A stretch of 41,611 nt of DNA, taken from the NCBI GenBank assembly GCA_017615595.1, contig JAFZZT010000045.1:1-41611 (forward strand), written 5' to 3'. Shown in pieces: positions 20,413 through 29,376 of this stretch (position 1 is the stretch's first letter; every line of letters starts with the position of its first letter). The stretch is from Bacteroidales bacterium. Its GTDB lineage: Bacteria > Bacteroidota > Bacteroidia > Bacteroidales > WCHB1-69. The notes beneath the pieces are model-generated. The model saw only the letters and a list, made by a program, of their open reading frames with translations. It made no database searches and was not told the DNA's origin. The translations under genes were made by a program, and so were the position numbers.

Positions 20413-22836
20413 TTATGAGATTTTTAATGATTTTCTGATAAACGGTATTTTGATCATCCACCGGAACAATAGCGGCTGCAGGGTGTAGGTGATCAGGATG
20501 GTAGAGGCCATTCCGATGAGGGTGCAGATGCCGATGGATTTGATGGCCGGGTGCGTGGCAAAGATCATGGCGCAGACCACGATGATGAGCACCAGGGCGG
20601 AGAAGAAAATGGCCACCTTGTGGTACGACAGCAGGTGGGTGTCTTCACCGCGGGCTTCTGCCAACAGTCCCTGCACCACGAAGATGCTGTAGTCCACGCC
20701 GATACCGAAGATGAAGGTGGAGATGACGATGTTGATGAGGTTGAACTGCAATCCGAAGATGGCCATCCACCCCTGCACCACATACCAGCTCAGGAACATG
20801 GGCAGGAAGGCGAGCAGCGTCACGGAGACCCTGCGGAAAGAGAGGAACAGCACTGCCAAGACAAACAGCGAGGAGATGAGCAGGATAGACTTGAAATCTT
20901 TATGTATCAACGAGATCATGTTGCCGGTGTAATAGAAGGGGTCCACCACGACGGCGTGCGGCATGGCGGCAATCTGATTGTCTATATGCTCTTTGTAATA
21001 CACATCCATCTCGGTGGCGTTGAAGATGAGGAAGCGGCCGTCCGACTGTTCAATGAAATTGCAGAGCAGTCCGTCGGGCACGAGACTGTCGCCATAGAGG
21101 TCGCCGGCCTCATAGTCGCTCTCCACTAAGGCGCGGAAGGGCACGAAGATGGAGGGGTCGAGGTCGTGTGCGCGGGCGGCCCGCTGGATGGCGGCCTCCG
21201 CCTCGTTGATCTTCTCCGGGGTCCAGTATTCCCGCCAGGCCTGGATGCGCGCCTGCTGCTCCTTCTCCGACTGGAAAAGCATGGAGACCACCGGCGTGTA
21301 GCTGGTCAGCAGACCCTGCCTGCGAAGCGAGTCCAACGTGGCCGCCAGTCGCTGGTTGGCATCCAAAGCCTCGTCCAAGGTCGGGGCCACCACGGCATAG
21401 TAACGCTGGATGCCGCCGCCAGTGAACTTCTCGGCGTACAGTTTCTCGGAGGCGTGCAAGGCGTCGCTCTCGTAGCCGATGTGCTTCAGATTGTTGTCGA
21501 ACTTCACCTTCGGACTGAAGATAAAGCCCACCACGATGATCAGCACTAAGGCGATGATCAGGACAGGGTTGCGGTCGTAGGCATAGTCGTTGACCTTATG
21601 GATAAGCTTGAAGACTTTCTCGTTGTGCGGCGCGTCGCCCGACTTCAGGAAGTGGGGCAGGAAGATGAGGGCAAACAGCGTGTTGCCGATGAGCATGAAG
21701 GTGGCGAAGAGGCCGAAGTCTTGCAACAGCGTGCTCTTGGTGAACAGCAGCCCCAGGAAAGCGCCGATGGTGGTGATGCAGCCGAGACAGACTGGTTTGG
21801 CCTCGTCGGAGAGCATCTTCTCCACATCGCCAACGAAGTGCTGGTGGATGATGACGTGCAGGCAGTAGCTGACCGCCACGCCCAAGACCACCGAGCCGAT
21901 GCCGAGTGCCATCAGCGACATGCCGCCCTTGATCCAGTACATGCATGCCAAGGCGAAGAAGGTGCCATAAGCCACGGGCAGCACGTTCTGCCACAGGATG
22001 TTGACACTCTTGAAGCAGAGGCTGAGCAGAATCAGGATGACCGCCAACGAGAGGCAGATGGTCAGCGCGATGTCGCGGTGCATCATCTGGGAGTTGCCGG
22101 CCGAGCGGACGGGCGCGCCATGGAAGAGGACTTTCACCTCGGGGTGCGCCTGCTCAAACTGCTGGATCCGCTCCTCCAAGTATTGGATCAGGGCTTGGCT
22201 GGAGCGGGAGTCAAACGACTGCGTATTGGGTGAGATGAACATCAGGGCCACGGTGCTGTCCTTGGAGAACAGATGGCCGTCGATGAGGGTGTAGCCCATA
22301 CTGCCGGAGATCTCGGGCAGCAGCAGCTCTCGGAGGTTGAGCGGGTCGGTGGTGACCATCTGGGTGGCCGCTCCGGTCTCATCGTTCATCACCAGGTCGT
22401 AGTTCTTGGCCATGGTCTCGTCCGCATGGGCAATAGCCTCGTCAAAGCGGGGGTAGAGGTCGGGGGAGACGAAGGAGGGCACGTGCGCCAGGGCATAGTC
22501 AAGGGCATTCAGAGCCACGTCCACATCCAGCTTGTACAGCGTGTTGGCGATATGATCGGGATCTTGCAGGATGGAGTCCATCAGCTCGTCCACGTAGCCG
22601 GCCATCGTTTCGGGCGCCGCCCCGGTCATCTCCATGAAGATCTTGTCCTTCACCTTCAGGTTGCCGAAGACCAGGCCGCTCTCCTGCGTCTCAGTGGATG
22701 GCAGCAGCTGCGACAGGTCCTCCTCGTAGCGCACCTTGGTGCCGAAGAAGACAAACACCACGCTGGTGATGATCAAGAGGGTGTATAATAAGGGCTTGTG
22801 GTTCCTGAAAAATCTATAGAGTGATACAAAAAACAT
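20413..22836 (-). CDS. MMPL/RND-family lipid exporter
   Basis: 807 residues with the two-fold repeat of MMPL transporters. TM1 (LLYTLLIITSVVFVFFG) is followed by a periplasmic loop of about 220 residues and a five-helix block (IALTICLSLAVILILLSL to LFATFMLIGNTLFALIFL). Then TM7 (PVLIIALVLIIVVGFIF) leads a second large loop and a second five-helix block ending LIGMASTILITYTLQPLLF. GIGVDYSIFVV in the second half corresponds to GIGSVVLGVAVSY in the first; such TM4-type segments hold the proton-relay residues in this family, and only the second copy keeps the Asp. It is first in an operon with LolA-like and PlsC-like genes, so it probably moves an acylated lipid out of the inner membrane. Confidence 0.92.
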   Translation of the reverse strand: MFFVSLYRFFRNHKPLLYTLLIITSVVFVFFGTKVRYEEDLSQLLPSTETQESGLVFGNLKVKDKIFMEMTGAAPETMAGYVDELMDSILQDPDHIANTLYKLDVDVALNALDYALAHVPSFVSPDLYPRFDEAIAHADETMAKNYDLVMNDETGAATQMVTTDPLNLRELLLPEISGSMGYTLIDGHLFSKDSTVALMFISPNTQSFDSRSSQALIQYLEERIQQFEQAHPEVKVLFHGAPVRSAGNSQMMHRDIALTICLSLAVILILLSLCFKSVNILWQNVLPVAYGTFFALACMYWIKGGMSLMALGIGSVVLGVAVSYCLHVIIHQHFVGDVEKMLSDEAKPVCLGCITTIGAFLGLLFTKSTLLQDFGLFATFMLIGNTLFALIFLPHFLKSGDAPHNEKVFKLIHKVNDYAYDRNPVLIIALVLIIVVGFIFSPKVKFDNNLKHIGYESDALHASEKLYAEKFTGGGIQRYYAVVAPTLDEALDANQRLAATLDSLRRQGLLTSYTPVVSMLFQSEKEQQARIQAWREYWTPEKINEAEAAIQRAARAHDLDPSIFVPFRALVESDYEAGDLYGDSLVPDGLLCNFIEQSDGRFLIFNATEMDVYYKEHIDNQIAAMPHAVVVDPFYYTGNMISLIHKDFKSILLISSLFVLAVLFLSFRRVSVTLLAFLPMFLSWYVVQGWMAIFGLQFNLINIVISTFIFGIGVDYSIFVVQGLLAEARGEDTHLLSYHKVAIFFSALVLIIVVCAMIFATHPAIKSIGICTLIGMASTILITYTLQPLLFRWMIKIPFIRKSLKIS

Positions 22837-22885
22837 ATCCGGTCTGTCGGCTTTCTTTCTACAATAGTGTTTCGAAATAAAGCGG

Positions 22886-22893
22886 CAAAAGTA
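22886..22893 (-). promoter_or_regulatory. Bacteroidetes -7 promoter element (TACTTTTG) of the MMPL-LolA-PlsC operon
   Basis: TACTTTTG on the minus strand, 49 nt upstream of the MMPL ATG. It fits TAnnTTTG exactly and is the only candidate in the gap. Confidence 0.65.
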
Positions 22894-22959
22894 TAAAAAA
22901 ATGCAATAAGCACCCCTCTTATACGCAAATAGTCAAGCTGGTTTTCTTAGACTGTGAAT

Positions 22960-23370
22960 TTATGAAGCACAAGTGATAGGGTCTCCTGGATATAGTTTCG
23001 CACAAAGATTGATGATGGAGTTTGCCAATTCGAAACCACCATCGCAAGTCTTTTTGTTTTTGGTGCCATCATAGCCCATGTACAGGTGCATGGTTTCATA
23101 TCCGGAGTTTACAAGTTGCAATAATCTTCCATCTCGCTGAGCGGCCGCTTTCTTGTACTTTTCGATCGACGGGCGCCCCTTGCCCTGTCGCACCTTCAGC
23201 ACCGCATCCAGGGCAATCAGACAGCCCTTCCACAGGGTGTCGCCAGCAATGCGGACATATTTTTTGTCTTTAAACAACTTTGTTTCAGGATCATACTTAG
23301 ACTTTTCAATAATCTCCTGAGCATTGGCCACATATCTTCGGGCCTCGTCGATAGGGTTACTTTGTTCCAT
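22960..23370 (-). CDS. Small helical protein, possibly DUF5618 family
   Basis: 136 residues, no signal peptide, predicted mostly helical: NPIDEARRYVANAQEIIEKSKYD, GDTLWKGCLIALDAVLKVR, SIEKYKKAAAQRDGRLLQLVNSGYETMHLYMGYDG and GGFELANSIINLCAKL. The layout resembles the HEPN-like small proteins listed as DUF5618 in Bacteroidetes, but I do not see the HEPN catalytic RX4-6H motif. The family name is from memory of the pattern and is tentative. It has its own promoter and stands alone, divergent from enolase. Confidence 0.75.
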   Translation of the reverse strand: MEQSNPIDEARRYVANAQEIIEKSKYDPETKLFKDKKYVRIAGDTLWKGCLIALDAVLKVRQGKGRPSIEKYKKAAAQRDGRLLQLVNSGYETMHLYMGYDGTKNKKTCDGGFELANSIINLCAKLYPGDPITCAS

Positions 23371-23394
23371 AATTTTTTAATTTAAATCCAGCCG

Positions 23395-23402
23395 CAAAGA
23401 TA
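23395..23402 (-). promoter_or_regulatory. Bacteroidetes -7 promoter element (TATCTTTG)
   Basis: A perfect box, 24 nt upstream of the ATG at 23370. The AT-rich segment from here to 23545 separates it from the divergent enolase promoter and holds no gene. Confidence 0.75.
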
Positions 23403-23545
23403 TAAAATTTTGTAATATAAAAATAATTTTCTGAATATTTTTAATATTATTTTCTGCAAATTAACATTCAAAAGTTAAGAACATGGTGATTCCTCAGTGA
23501 AGGTAAAAAATAAGGAAAAATGATGGTCATTTCCGATGGTTTTTG

Positions 23546-23553
23546 TATCTTTG
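23546..23553 (+). promoter_or_regulatory. Bacteroidetes -7 promoter element of enolase (TATCTTTG)
   Basis: A perfect box followed by GCCGCCCG, 29 nt before the enolase ATG. The leader is A-rich (AATAAGAAATACA) with no Shine-Dalgarno sequence. Confidence 0.8.
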
Positions 23554-23564
23554 CCGCCCGTTAA

Positions 23565-24872
<1,308 letters not shown>

Positions 24873-24896
24873 CACACATTTTTGTTGCAATATGAT

Positions 24897-24927
24897 AAAG
24901 GAGCGGCGAAAACCGCTCCTTTTTTTT
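24897..24927 (+). terminator. Intrinsic terminator of enolase
   Basis: A 10-bp stem (AAAGGAGCGG / CCGCTCCTTT) with a CGAAAA loop runs into an unbroken T-tract (24920-24927), starting 24 nt after the eno stop codon. Confidence 0.92.
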
Positions 24928-24951
24928 ATGAATACGAAGGATTTCTTTCGG

Positions 24952-26085
24952 TTATGGGTAAACGATGGTACGATTGGTCACGTTGAGGATATGATCGTCT
25001 TCGTAATGCTTGCACTGCACCCAATTTCCTCTCTCATCATACTTGTATTTCCAGGCCAGTCGGTACAACATCATTTCTCCCCCCGTATAATAGCATTTCT
25101 CAGTTAAGGCCCCGTGGTCATCGTACCGGAAGGTGACCTTTTTGATGAGAGTGCTGATGCTGCAACACCGGTTGGGGTAGCGATTGTAGCTCGCAAGATT
25201 TTCCCCTTCTATCATCTGCAGCCTTCCTTCGGAATCGTATTGGGAAGTGAAGTTGCAATTGTCCTCGGAATAGTACGAAACACTGTCACTTAAGAGATCA
25301 ACCACTTGGACGTTTTGCAGAGAGTCATCGTACAAGTATTGTTTGTGATGGATGGGGGAAACGTCTTGGCCAAGGGAGAAAGGAAGCATCTTTTCCGTGA
25401 CAATCCTATTGTCAGCATCGTAGGTGTATGTAGTGATAGCTGATAAAATATTGGCTGAGAAATGATAGACTTTGATGATCCGTTGAAGAGAATCATACCG
25501 CAGGGCTTCGATTCTTTGCCAGTCAGATTGCGCTTCATTCTTCTGCTCCCAAAGAATGGGGAGCCCGTTTTCAAATGTGAAACGGTTATAAATGCGTTGG
25601 CTGGACTGGCAGGTTGGTTTTTTTAGGGAATGTCTCGCGGATTGTATCGGACCTCTCACAAGTCTAGTCGGATTGTCGTTTTTCGGCAGAAACTGTTTAG
25701 TCTTTACCTTCTGGAAATATGTTGTTTTAACTACCTCTTGATTGATACTGACGACTTTTCCCATGCTGTCATACGAAAAAGTGGTGTTGATCTTCGGGGT
25801 AGCGGTGTAAAGGATGTTTTTGCTGTATTTTTTGTTGCGACTGACTAAAATATAGCTATTCAAATCATACTTCGGATTGATTTGTCTATTTTGGGTCTCT
25901 TCTATTTTCAAAATATGGTCACCGATGTAAATGTTCTGAAGCTCATTCAGCATATTGCTGCTCACGGATGGCATAGGCTGGAGCCGTGTCGTGATATCAT
26001 GATTGATGTAAGGACTCTCTTGTGCGTAGAGAATCCCGCCGGCAACCAGGCAAACCCATAAAAGAATGAAGACTCGTAGTCTCAT
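24952..26085 (-). CDS. Secreted YD/RHS-like repeat protein
   Basis: 377 residues from the ATG at 26085 (MRLRVFILLWVCLVAGGILYAQ, a signal peptide). A longer frame runs upstream into the insertion sequence and must be ignored. The mature protein has irregular YD-type repeats: FSYDSMGKVVSINQEVV, LRYDSLQRIIKVYHF, YTYDADNRIVTEKML, SQYDSEGRLQMIEG, FRYDDHGALTEKCYY and YKYDERGNWVQCKHY. These are carbohydrate-binding or shell-forming strands in large Rhs/Tc proteins. Here there is no core domain or toxin tip, so it is more like the small secreted protein at 11528. Its promoter box at 26116 lies only a few bp from the end of the insertion sequence, so expression may be altered. Confidence 0.85.
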   Translation of the reverse strand: MRLRVFILLWVCLVAGGILYAQESPYINHDITTRLQPMPSVSSNMLNELQNIYIGDHILKIEETQNRQINPKYDLNSYILVSRNKKYSKNILYTATPKINTTFSYDSMGKVVSINQEVVKTTYFQKVKTKQFLPKNDNPTRLVRGPIQSARHSLKKPTCQSSQRIYNRFTFENGLPILWEQKNEAQSDWQRIEALRYDSLQRIIKVYHFSANILSAITTYTYDADNRIVTEKMLPFSLGQDVSPIHHKQYLYDDSLQNVQVVDLLSDSVSYYSEDNCNFTSQYDSEGRLQMIEGENLASYNRYPNRCCSISTLIKKVTFRYDDHGALTEKCYYTGGEMMLYRLAWKYKYDERGNWVQCKHYEDDHILNVTNRTIVYP

Positions 26086-26115
26086 TGTCGCATAAACGTT
26101 TTGATCTTCAGGGTG

Positions 26116-26123
26116 CAAAGATA
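26116..26123 (-). promoter_or_regulatory. -7 promoter element (TATCTTTG) cut off from its -33 region by the insertion sequence
   Basis: A perfect box, 30 nt upstream of the ATG at 26085. The insertion-sequence end lies just upstream of it, so everything further 5', including where a -33 element should be, is now IS DNA. No TTTG is visible at the right distance inside the IS end. Confidence 0.65.
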
Positions 26124-26126
26124 TAA

Positions 26127-26138
26127 AGGGGACCTCTA
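26127..26138. repeat. Left terminal inverted repeat of the insertion sequence
   Basis: AGGGGACCTCTA, matched perfectly as the reverse complement at 27574-27585. The next bases inward diverge (TTTTTAAC against ATTATTTC). Confidence 0.75.
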
Positions 26139-26166
26139 TTTTTAACTTTTTCACGTCATATCTCCA

Positions 26167-26180
26167 GACCTCGCGAGGTC
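26167..26180. repeat. 14-bp palindrome inside the left end of the insertion sequence
   Basis: GACCTCGCGAGGTC is a perfect palindrome 28 bp inside the left terminal repeat. Its half-site GACCTC also occurs in the terminal repeat. No copy is seen in the right end, so it may be a one-sided transposase-binding or regulatory site. Confidence 0.6.
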
Positions 26181-26309
26181 CGTTGAACAAAATCTGAAAA
26201 TATGACGCTGCAAATCTACATAAATATTCTTTTAGTTCGGTCTGTTTTTTGAATTTTTCTACTTTTTAGGGGGGGTAGTATATTTCTGATTATCAATTAG
26301 TTGTCTTGT

Positions 26310-27401
26310 TTAATTCATCCCAAGGCGCATTACTTGCTCGTACCGGCACAGGTTGTAGACTAGGTTTGTCAGGGTATTGAAGGCCGCGTTCCGCGCAAAA
26401 CCGACCACTCGGCTGTGCATTCCGTGAAGGCACTCTTCCATGAATCCGAACACATGTTCCACTCTCACGCGCAGCTTTGAGTTCTTCCTGTTGATGGTCT
26501 CCTGCCATTTGCTGATCTTCTTGCCTCTGGTGTTCCGCTTGATTACCTTGTCCTTCATTTGGAACTTCCGCATCACTCTTTTCACACCCTTGCCAATGTA
26601 GGCACTGTCGGCGAGCAAATCCTCACCCCTGTCATTCTCATCCACAAGCTCTTTCACCGGCTTGGAGTCGTGGTCGGAGGCAGTCGTGGTCGCCCCTTTC
26701 TTGATGAACTTGCTCCCCTTGTCCACCTTGGCGTGGTTCTTGTAGCCGTAATGTTTTTCGCCGCCCTTCTTCACCCAGCGGGCATCCGTGTCCTTCTGCC
26801 TTTTCTTGTTGGCCTTGCGTTTCTTCTCCTCCTCGGTGTCGCCCTCTTCGGGATTCCACAACTCGCCGCCTTTACCCTCCTTAATTTGTTTGTTTTCCTC
26901 GCGTGTGTTGCGCTGACGCGGCGCCTCCACAAAGCTCCCGTCTATCATGGTGCCCTCATGCAAGATCAGGTTGTTCTCGTCCAAGAAGGCGTAGAATTTA
27001 TTGAATAATTGCTCGAAAAGACCTTTTTTTGTCAATTCCTCCTTGAAAGCCCATATCGTTTTCTCATCAGGCACTTTGTCGCCGCTGGCCAGTCCGAGGA
27101 AGTCGCGGAAAGACAGTCTGTCGCGAATCTGGTATTCCGCCTGCGCGTCGCTGAGATGATACATCCGCTGTAGAACCACTATCTTGAACATCAGCACGTA
27201 GTCGTACGGCTTCGCACCAACGTTGGTGAACTTCTCCTTGTAAAGACCTTTCTCCAACGTGTCTCTAAACATTTCAAAATCAATCGCTTCCTGAAGTTTG
27301 GCCAAGGGGTTGCCCATCTTGTTCAGTCGTTCCATTGTCTCGTCGCTATCGAAAAGCCCGACGTTGCCTTGCTGCTTGTATGTGGGTTTGTTCTGATTCA
27401 T
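26310..27401 (-). CDS. IS5-family transposase
   Basis: 363 residues, intact. An N-terminal DUF772-type helical region (about 20-130: YDYVLMFKIVVLQRMYHLSDAQAEYQI, FRDFLGLASGDKVPDEKTIW) is followed by an RNase H-like DDE domain. It has Asp154 in MIDGSFVEAP, Asp265 in LADSAYIG and Glu315 in RVRVEHVFG. A lysine-rich stretch (about 185-235) lies between the first and second catalytic residues. All three catalytic residues are present and there is no frameshift, so the element may still be mobile. Reading is on the minus strand, toward the YD-repeat gene that the element borders. Confidence 0.95.
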   Translation of the reverse strand: MNQNKPTYKQQGNVGLFDSDETMERLNKMGNPLAKLQEAIDFEMFRDTLEKGLYKEKFTNVGAKPYDYVLMFKIVVLQRMYHLSDAQAEYQIRDRLSFRDFLGLASGDKVPDEKTIWAFKEELTKKGLFEQLFNKFYAFLDENNLILHEGTMIDGSFVEAPRQRNTREENKQIKEGKGGELWNPEEGDTEEEKKRKANKKRQKDTDARWVKKGGEKHYGYKNHAKVDKGSKFIKKGATTTASDHDSKPVKELVDENDRGEDLLADSAYIGKGVKRVMRKFQMKDKVIKRNTRGKKISKWQETINRKNSKLRVRVEHVFGFMEECLHGMHSRVVGFARNAAFNTLTNLVYNLCRYEQVMRLGMN

Positions 27402-27420
27402 CGTTCATTCAAATTTGCCG

Positions 27421-27428
27421 CAAATATA
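27421..27428 (-). promoter_or_regulatory. -7 promoter element (TATATTTG) of the transposase
   Basis: TATATTTG fits TAnnTTTG, 19 nt upstream of the transposase ATG, and lies inside the insertion sequence. The element therefore has its own Bacteroidetes-type promoter. Confidence 0.65.
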
Positions 27429-27573
27429 CAAATAATTTCCTGAATAACAATGTGTTGCGAAAGATTTTTGTCACAAAAAGTTCATTTGTGGCGAATTGGC
27501 TCAAACGGGAATTTCGGGTGCCGGTTTTAGTGAATTTTAGTTCGTAATCAGCTAATAGTCAGGAAGAAATAAT

Positions 27574-27585
27574 TAGAGGTCCCCT
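27574..27585. repeat. Right terminal inverted repeat of the insertion sequence
   Basis: TAGAGGTCCCCT, reverse complement of 26127-26138, followed by the putative target duplication TAA at 27586-27588. Confidence 0.75.
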
Positions 27586-27615
27586 TAATTATAAGTTAGT
27601 AATAATCATGTGGCT

Positions 27616-27650
27616 AAAAAAAAACGGACTGACGATTGCCAGTCCGTTTT
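27616..27650 (-). terminator. Intrinsic terminator of the CreD operon
   Basis: On the minus strand, AAAACGGACTG and CAGTCCGTTTT form an 11-bp stem around an 8-nt loop, followed by a run of nine T. It lies 14 nt past the creD stop codon. Confidence 0.9.
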
Positions 27651-27663
27651 CCAATGCAGTGAA

Positions 27664-29007
27664 TCATGAATTATACCACTTGATCTTGCTGGTGATGTAC
27701 ATGATCAACCCCAAGATGACAAAGAGTCCGATACTGCCGGCGAGCAAGGCGTAACTCTCCATCTGCAACAATATGTAGATGAAGGTGTACAGACCGAGCA
27801 GCAGTCCGCCGATCAGCAATGCCGGCCGCTTGTCTTTGATGAGCGCCCACAAGAAGACGGTGATCATCGTGATGGTCATGACGCCTGCTATGACATAGGA
27901 AATCAAGAAGGAAATGTGCTCGCTGAAGGAGAGCAACAGGGTGTAGAACAACAGAAGCGCGAATCCCACCAACAGATACTGGATCGGATGGATGCGGATG
28001 TTCTGGCGGATCTCGGTGAAGAAAACCGTGGCGAAGGTCAGGAGGATGATGAGGAAGGCGTATTTGATGGAACGCGTGTTCTGCTGGTACTGCTCCACCG
28101 GCACCTGCAACTCCACCCCGAAGGCATTGTCGGAAATCAATCCCCCGCTATGCATGTTGCTGAGTGAATTCATGGTTTCCGAATAGCCGCTGTTCAGCGC
28201 AAGCACTTTCCAAGTGGCCTCAAAGCCATCCTGCTTCACGTCGCGCGTGACAGGCAGAAAGTCGCCCCCGAAACTCGGCGTGGCACAATCAGAAGTGAGA
28301 TGTACCTTCGTGACACTGCCCACCGGCAGGAAACTCAACTCTTCGGAACCCTTTACGGAAACACTCGTCTGATAGGCCACACTATCGCCCATGATGCCCG
28401 ACAAGTCGCCCAACGGACAGCTTACCACATGCCCCAAATAGCAGTTTTCTCCGGATTTCATCGGGATCTCCCGGTCTCCAATCTGGAAGACCACATTGTC
28501 GGTCAACCCACGGATGTCGTCAATGCCAATCATGACATACGCCTTGGAGAGATCGTAATGGGGCCCCGGATTTGCGAGCTCGGTGAGATGAAAGTCTCCG
28601 CTCAAGCCAAGCTGCGACTCATAGACGCTCACATCAAAGATGCCTCGGTGCAGCATCTGCGTCCGGACATCACCTTCGATGTCCAGATTGGCAGGGAGCA
28701 GGTAGATGTCGGGGATGCTGTCCTTCACACTCGGCAGACAGATGATCGGCCCGACCACCGACTGACGACCGCTCCACAGGTTGCTGACCTCCTCCACCGC
28801 CTCCTTGGATCGGGAATAACGTTCGTCAATCTTTTTCTGAATGATTTGTTGGGGGATGAGTAACAACAAGCTCAATGCCAAGATAACCAAGGCCTTCAGG
28901 CCTAGCTTCACTTGGCCACTGACGCTTCTCTTCCTTGTTCTGGGATTCATTTCCGGCATGTTCTGACTGCCGGCGTTCATGCTGTTTTCTGTTACATTTT
29001 CTGTCAT
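27664..29007 (-). CDS. creD: CreD-family inner-membrane protein
   Basis: 447 residues. One N-terminal membrane helix (LGLKALVILALSLLLLIPQQII) is followed by a long periplasmic domain with family landmarks RYSRSKEAVEEVSNLWSGRQ and VGPIICLP. A C-terminal block of about six helices runs from YAFLIILLTFATVFF to LFVILGLIMYI. CreD is an envelope-integrity protein, controlled by CreBC in enterobacteria. No creBC genes are here; the two upstream genes encode a small winged-helix regulator and a membrane protein, which may take that part. The gap to the regulator is 71 nt and no separate promoter is visible. Confidence 0.92.
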   Translation of the reverse strand: MTENVTENSMNAGSQNMPEMNPRTRKRSVSGQVKLGLKALVILALSLLLLIPQQIIQKKIDERYSRSKEAVEEVSNLWSGRQSVVGPIICLPSVKDSIPDIYLLPANLDIEGDVRTQMLHRGIFDVSVYESQLGLSGDFHLTELANPGPHYDLSKAYVMIGIDDIRGLTDNVVFQIGDREIPMKSGENCYLGHVVSCPLGDLSGIMGDSVAYQTSVSVKGSEELSFLPVGSVTKVHLTSDCATPSFGGDFLPVTRDVKQDGFEATWKVLALNSGYSETMNSLSNMHSGGLISDNAFGVELQVPVEQYQQNTRSIKYAFLIILLTFATVFFTEIRQNIRIHPIQYLLVGFALLLFYTLLLSFSEHISFLISYVIAGVMTITMITVFLWALIKDKRPALLIGGLLLGLYTFIYILLQMESYALLAGSIGLFVILGLIMYITSKIKWYNS

Positions 29008-29078
29008 GATGATAAAATTTTAAGGTTGTTGGAATTTATAAAGAACTTTGTATTTCAAAGTGTATAGGTCAAAAAAAA

Positions 29079-29375
29079 TTATTTGTTCAGCTGGAGGAGG
29101 TTTTCGAGGGCTTGGAGGTGCTGTGTGAAAGCCAATCGCCCAGCCTCCGTGACGGAGAAGAGGGTGTTGGGTTTGCGGCCGATGAACTTCTTCTCGCAGC
29201 GGATGTAGCCAGCCTCCTCCAGGTAGCGGGTGTGACTGGCCAGGTTGCCGTCGGTGACCTCCAACAGCGTCTTCAGCGTGGTGAAGTCGGCTGCGCCGTT
29301 GGCCATCAGGATGGACATGACGCCCAGCCGGACCTTGTTCTCGAATGCTTTGTTCAGACCGTCTATGAACGCCAT
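29079..29375 (-). CDS. Small winged-helix transcriptional regulator
   Basis: 98 residues, a single winged-helix domain. VRLGVMSILMANGAADFTTLKTLLEVTDGNLASHTRYLEEAGYI gives the helix-turn-helix (recognition helix around DGNLASHTRYLEEAG). FIGRKPNTLFSVTEAGRLAFTQHL gives the wing and C-terminal helix, the pattern of MarR/ArsR-like HTH_34 proteins. There is no ligand domain and no cysteine metal site. Its ATG comes 1 nt after the stop of the membrane-protein gene, so the pair is translationally coupled. It probably controls its own operon, which includes creD. Confidence 0.9.
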   Translation of the reverse strand: MAFIDGLNKAFENKVRLGVMSILMANGAADFTTLKTLLEVTDGNLASHTRYLEEAGYIRCEKKFIGRKPNTLFSVTEAGRLAFTQHLQALENLLQLNK

Positions 29376-29376
29376 G

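Larger units (their letters stand above)
26127..27585 (-). mobile_element. IS5-type insertion sequence, 1459 bp, probably complete
   Basis: The ends carry 12-bp perfect inverted repeats, AGGGGACCTCTA at 26127-26138 and TAGAGGTCCCCT at 27574-27585. Both ends are flanked by the trinucleotide TAA (26124-26126 and 27586-27588), which fits a 3-bp TNA target duplication as known for some IS5 subgroups. The transposase gene sits almost exactly in the middle, with 183 and 184 bp of non-coding DNA on either side. I set these ends by eye. The family comes from the transposase; the subgroup is not certain. Confidence 0.8.
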
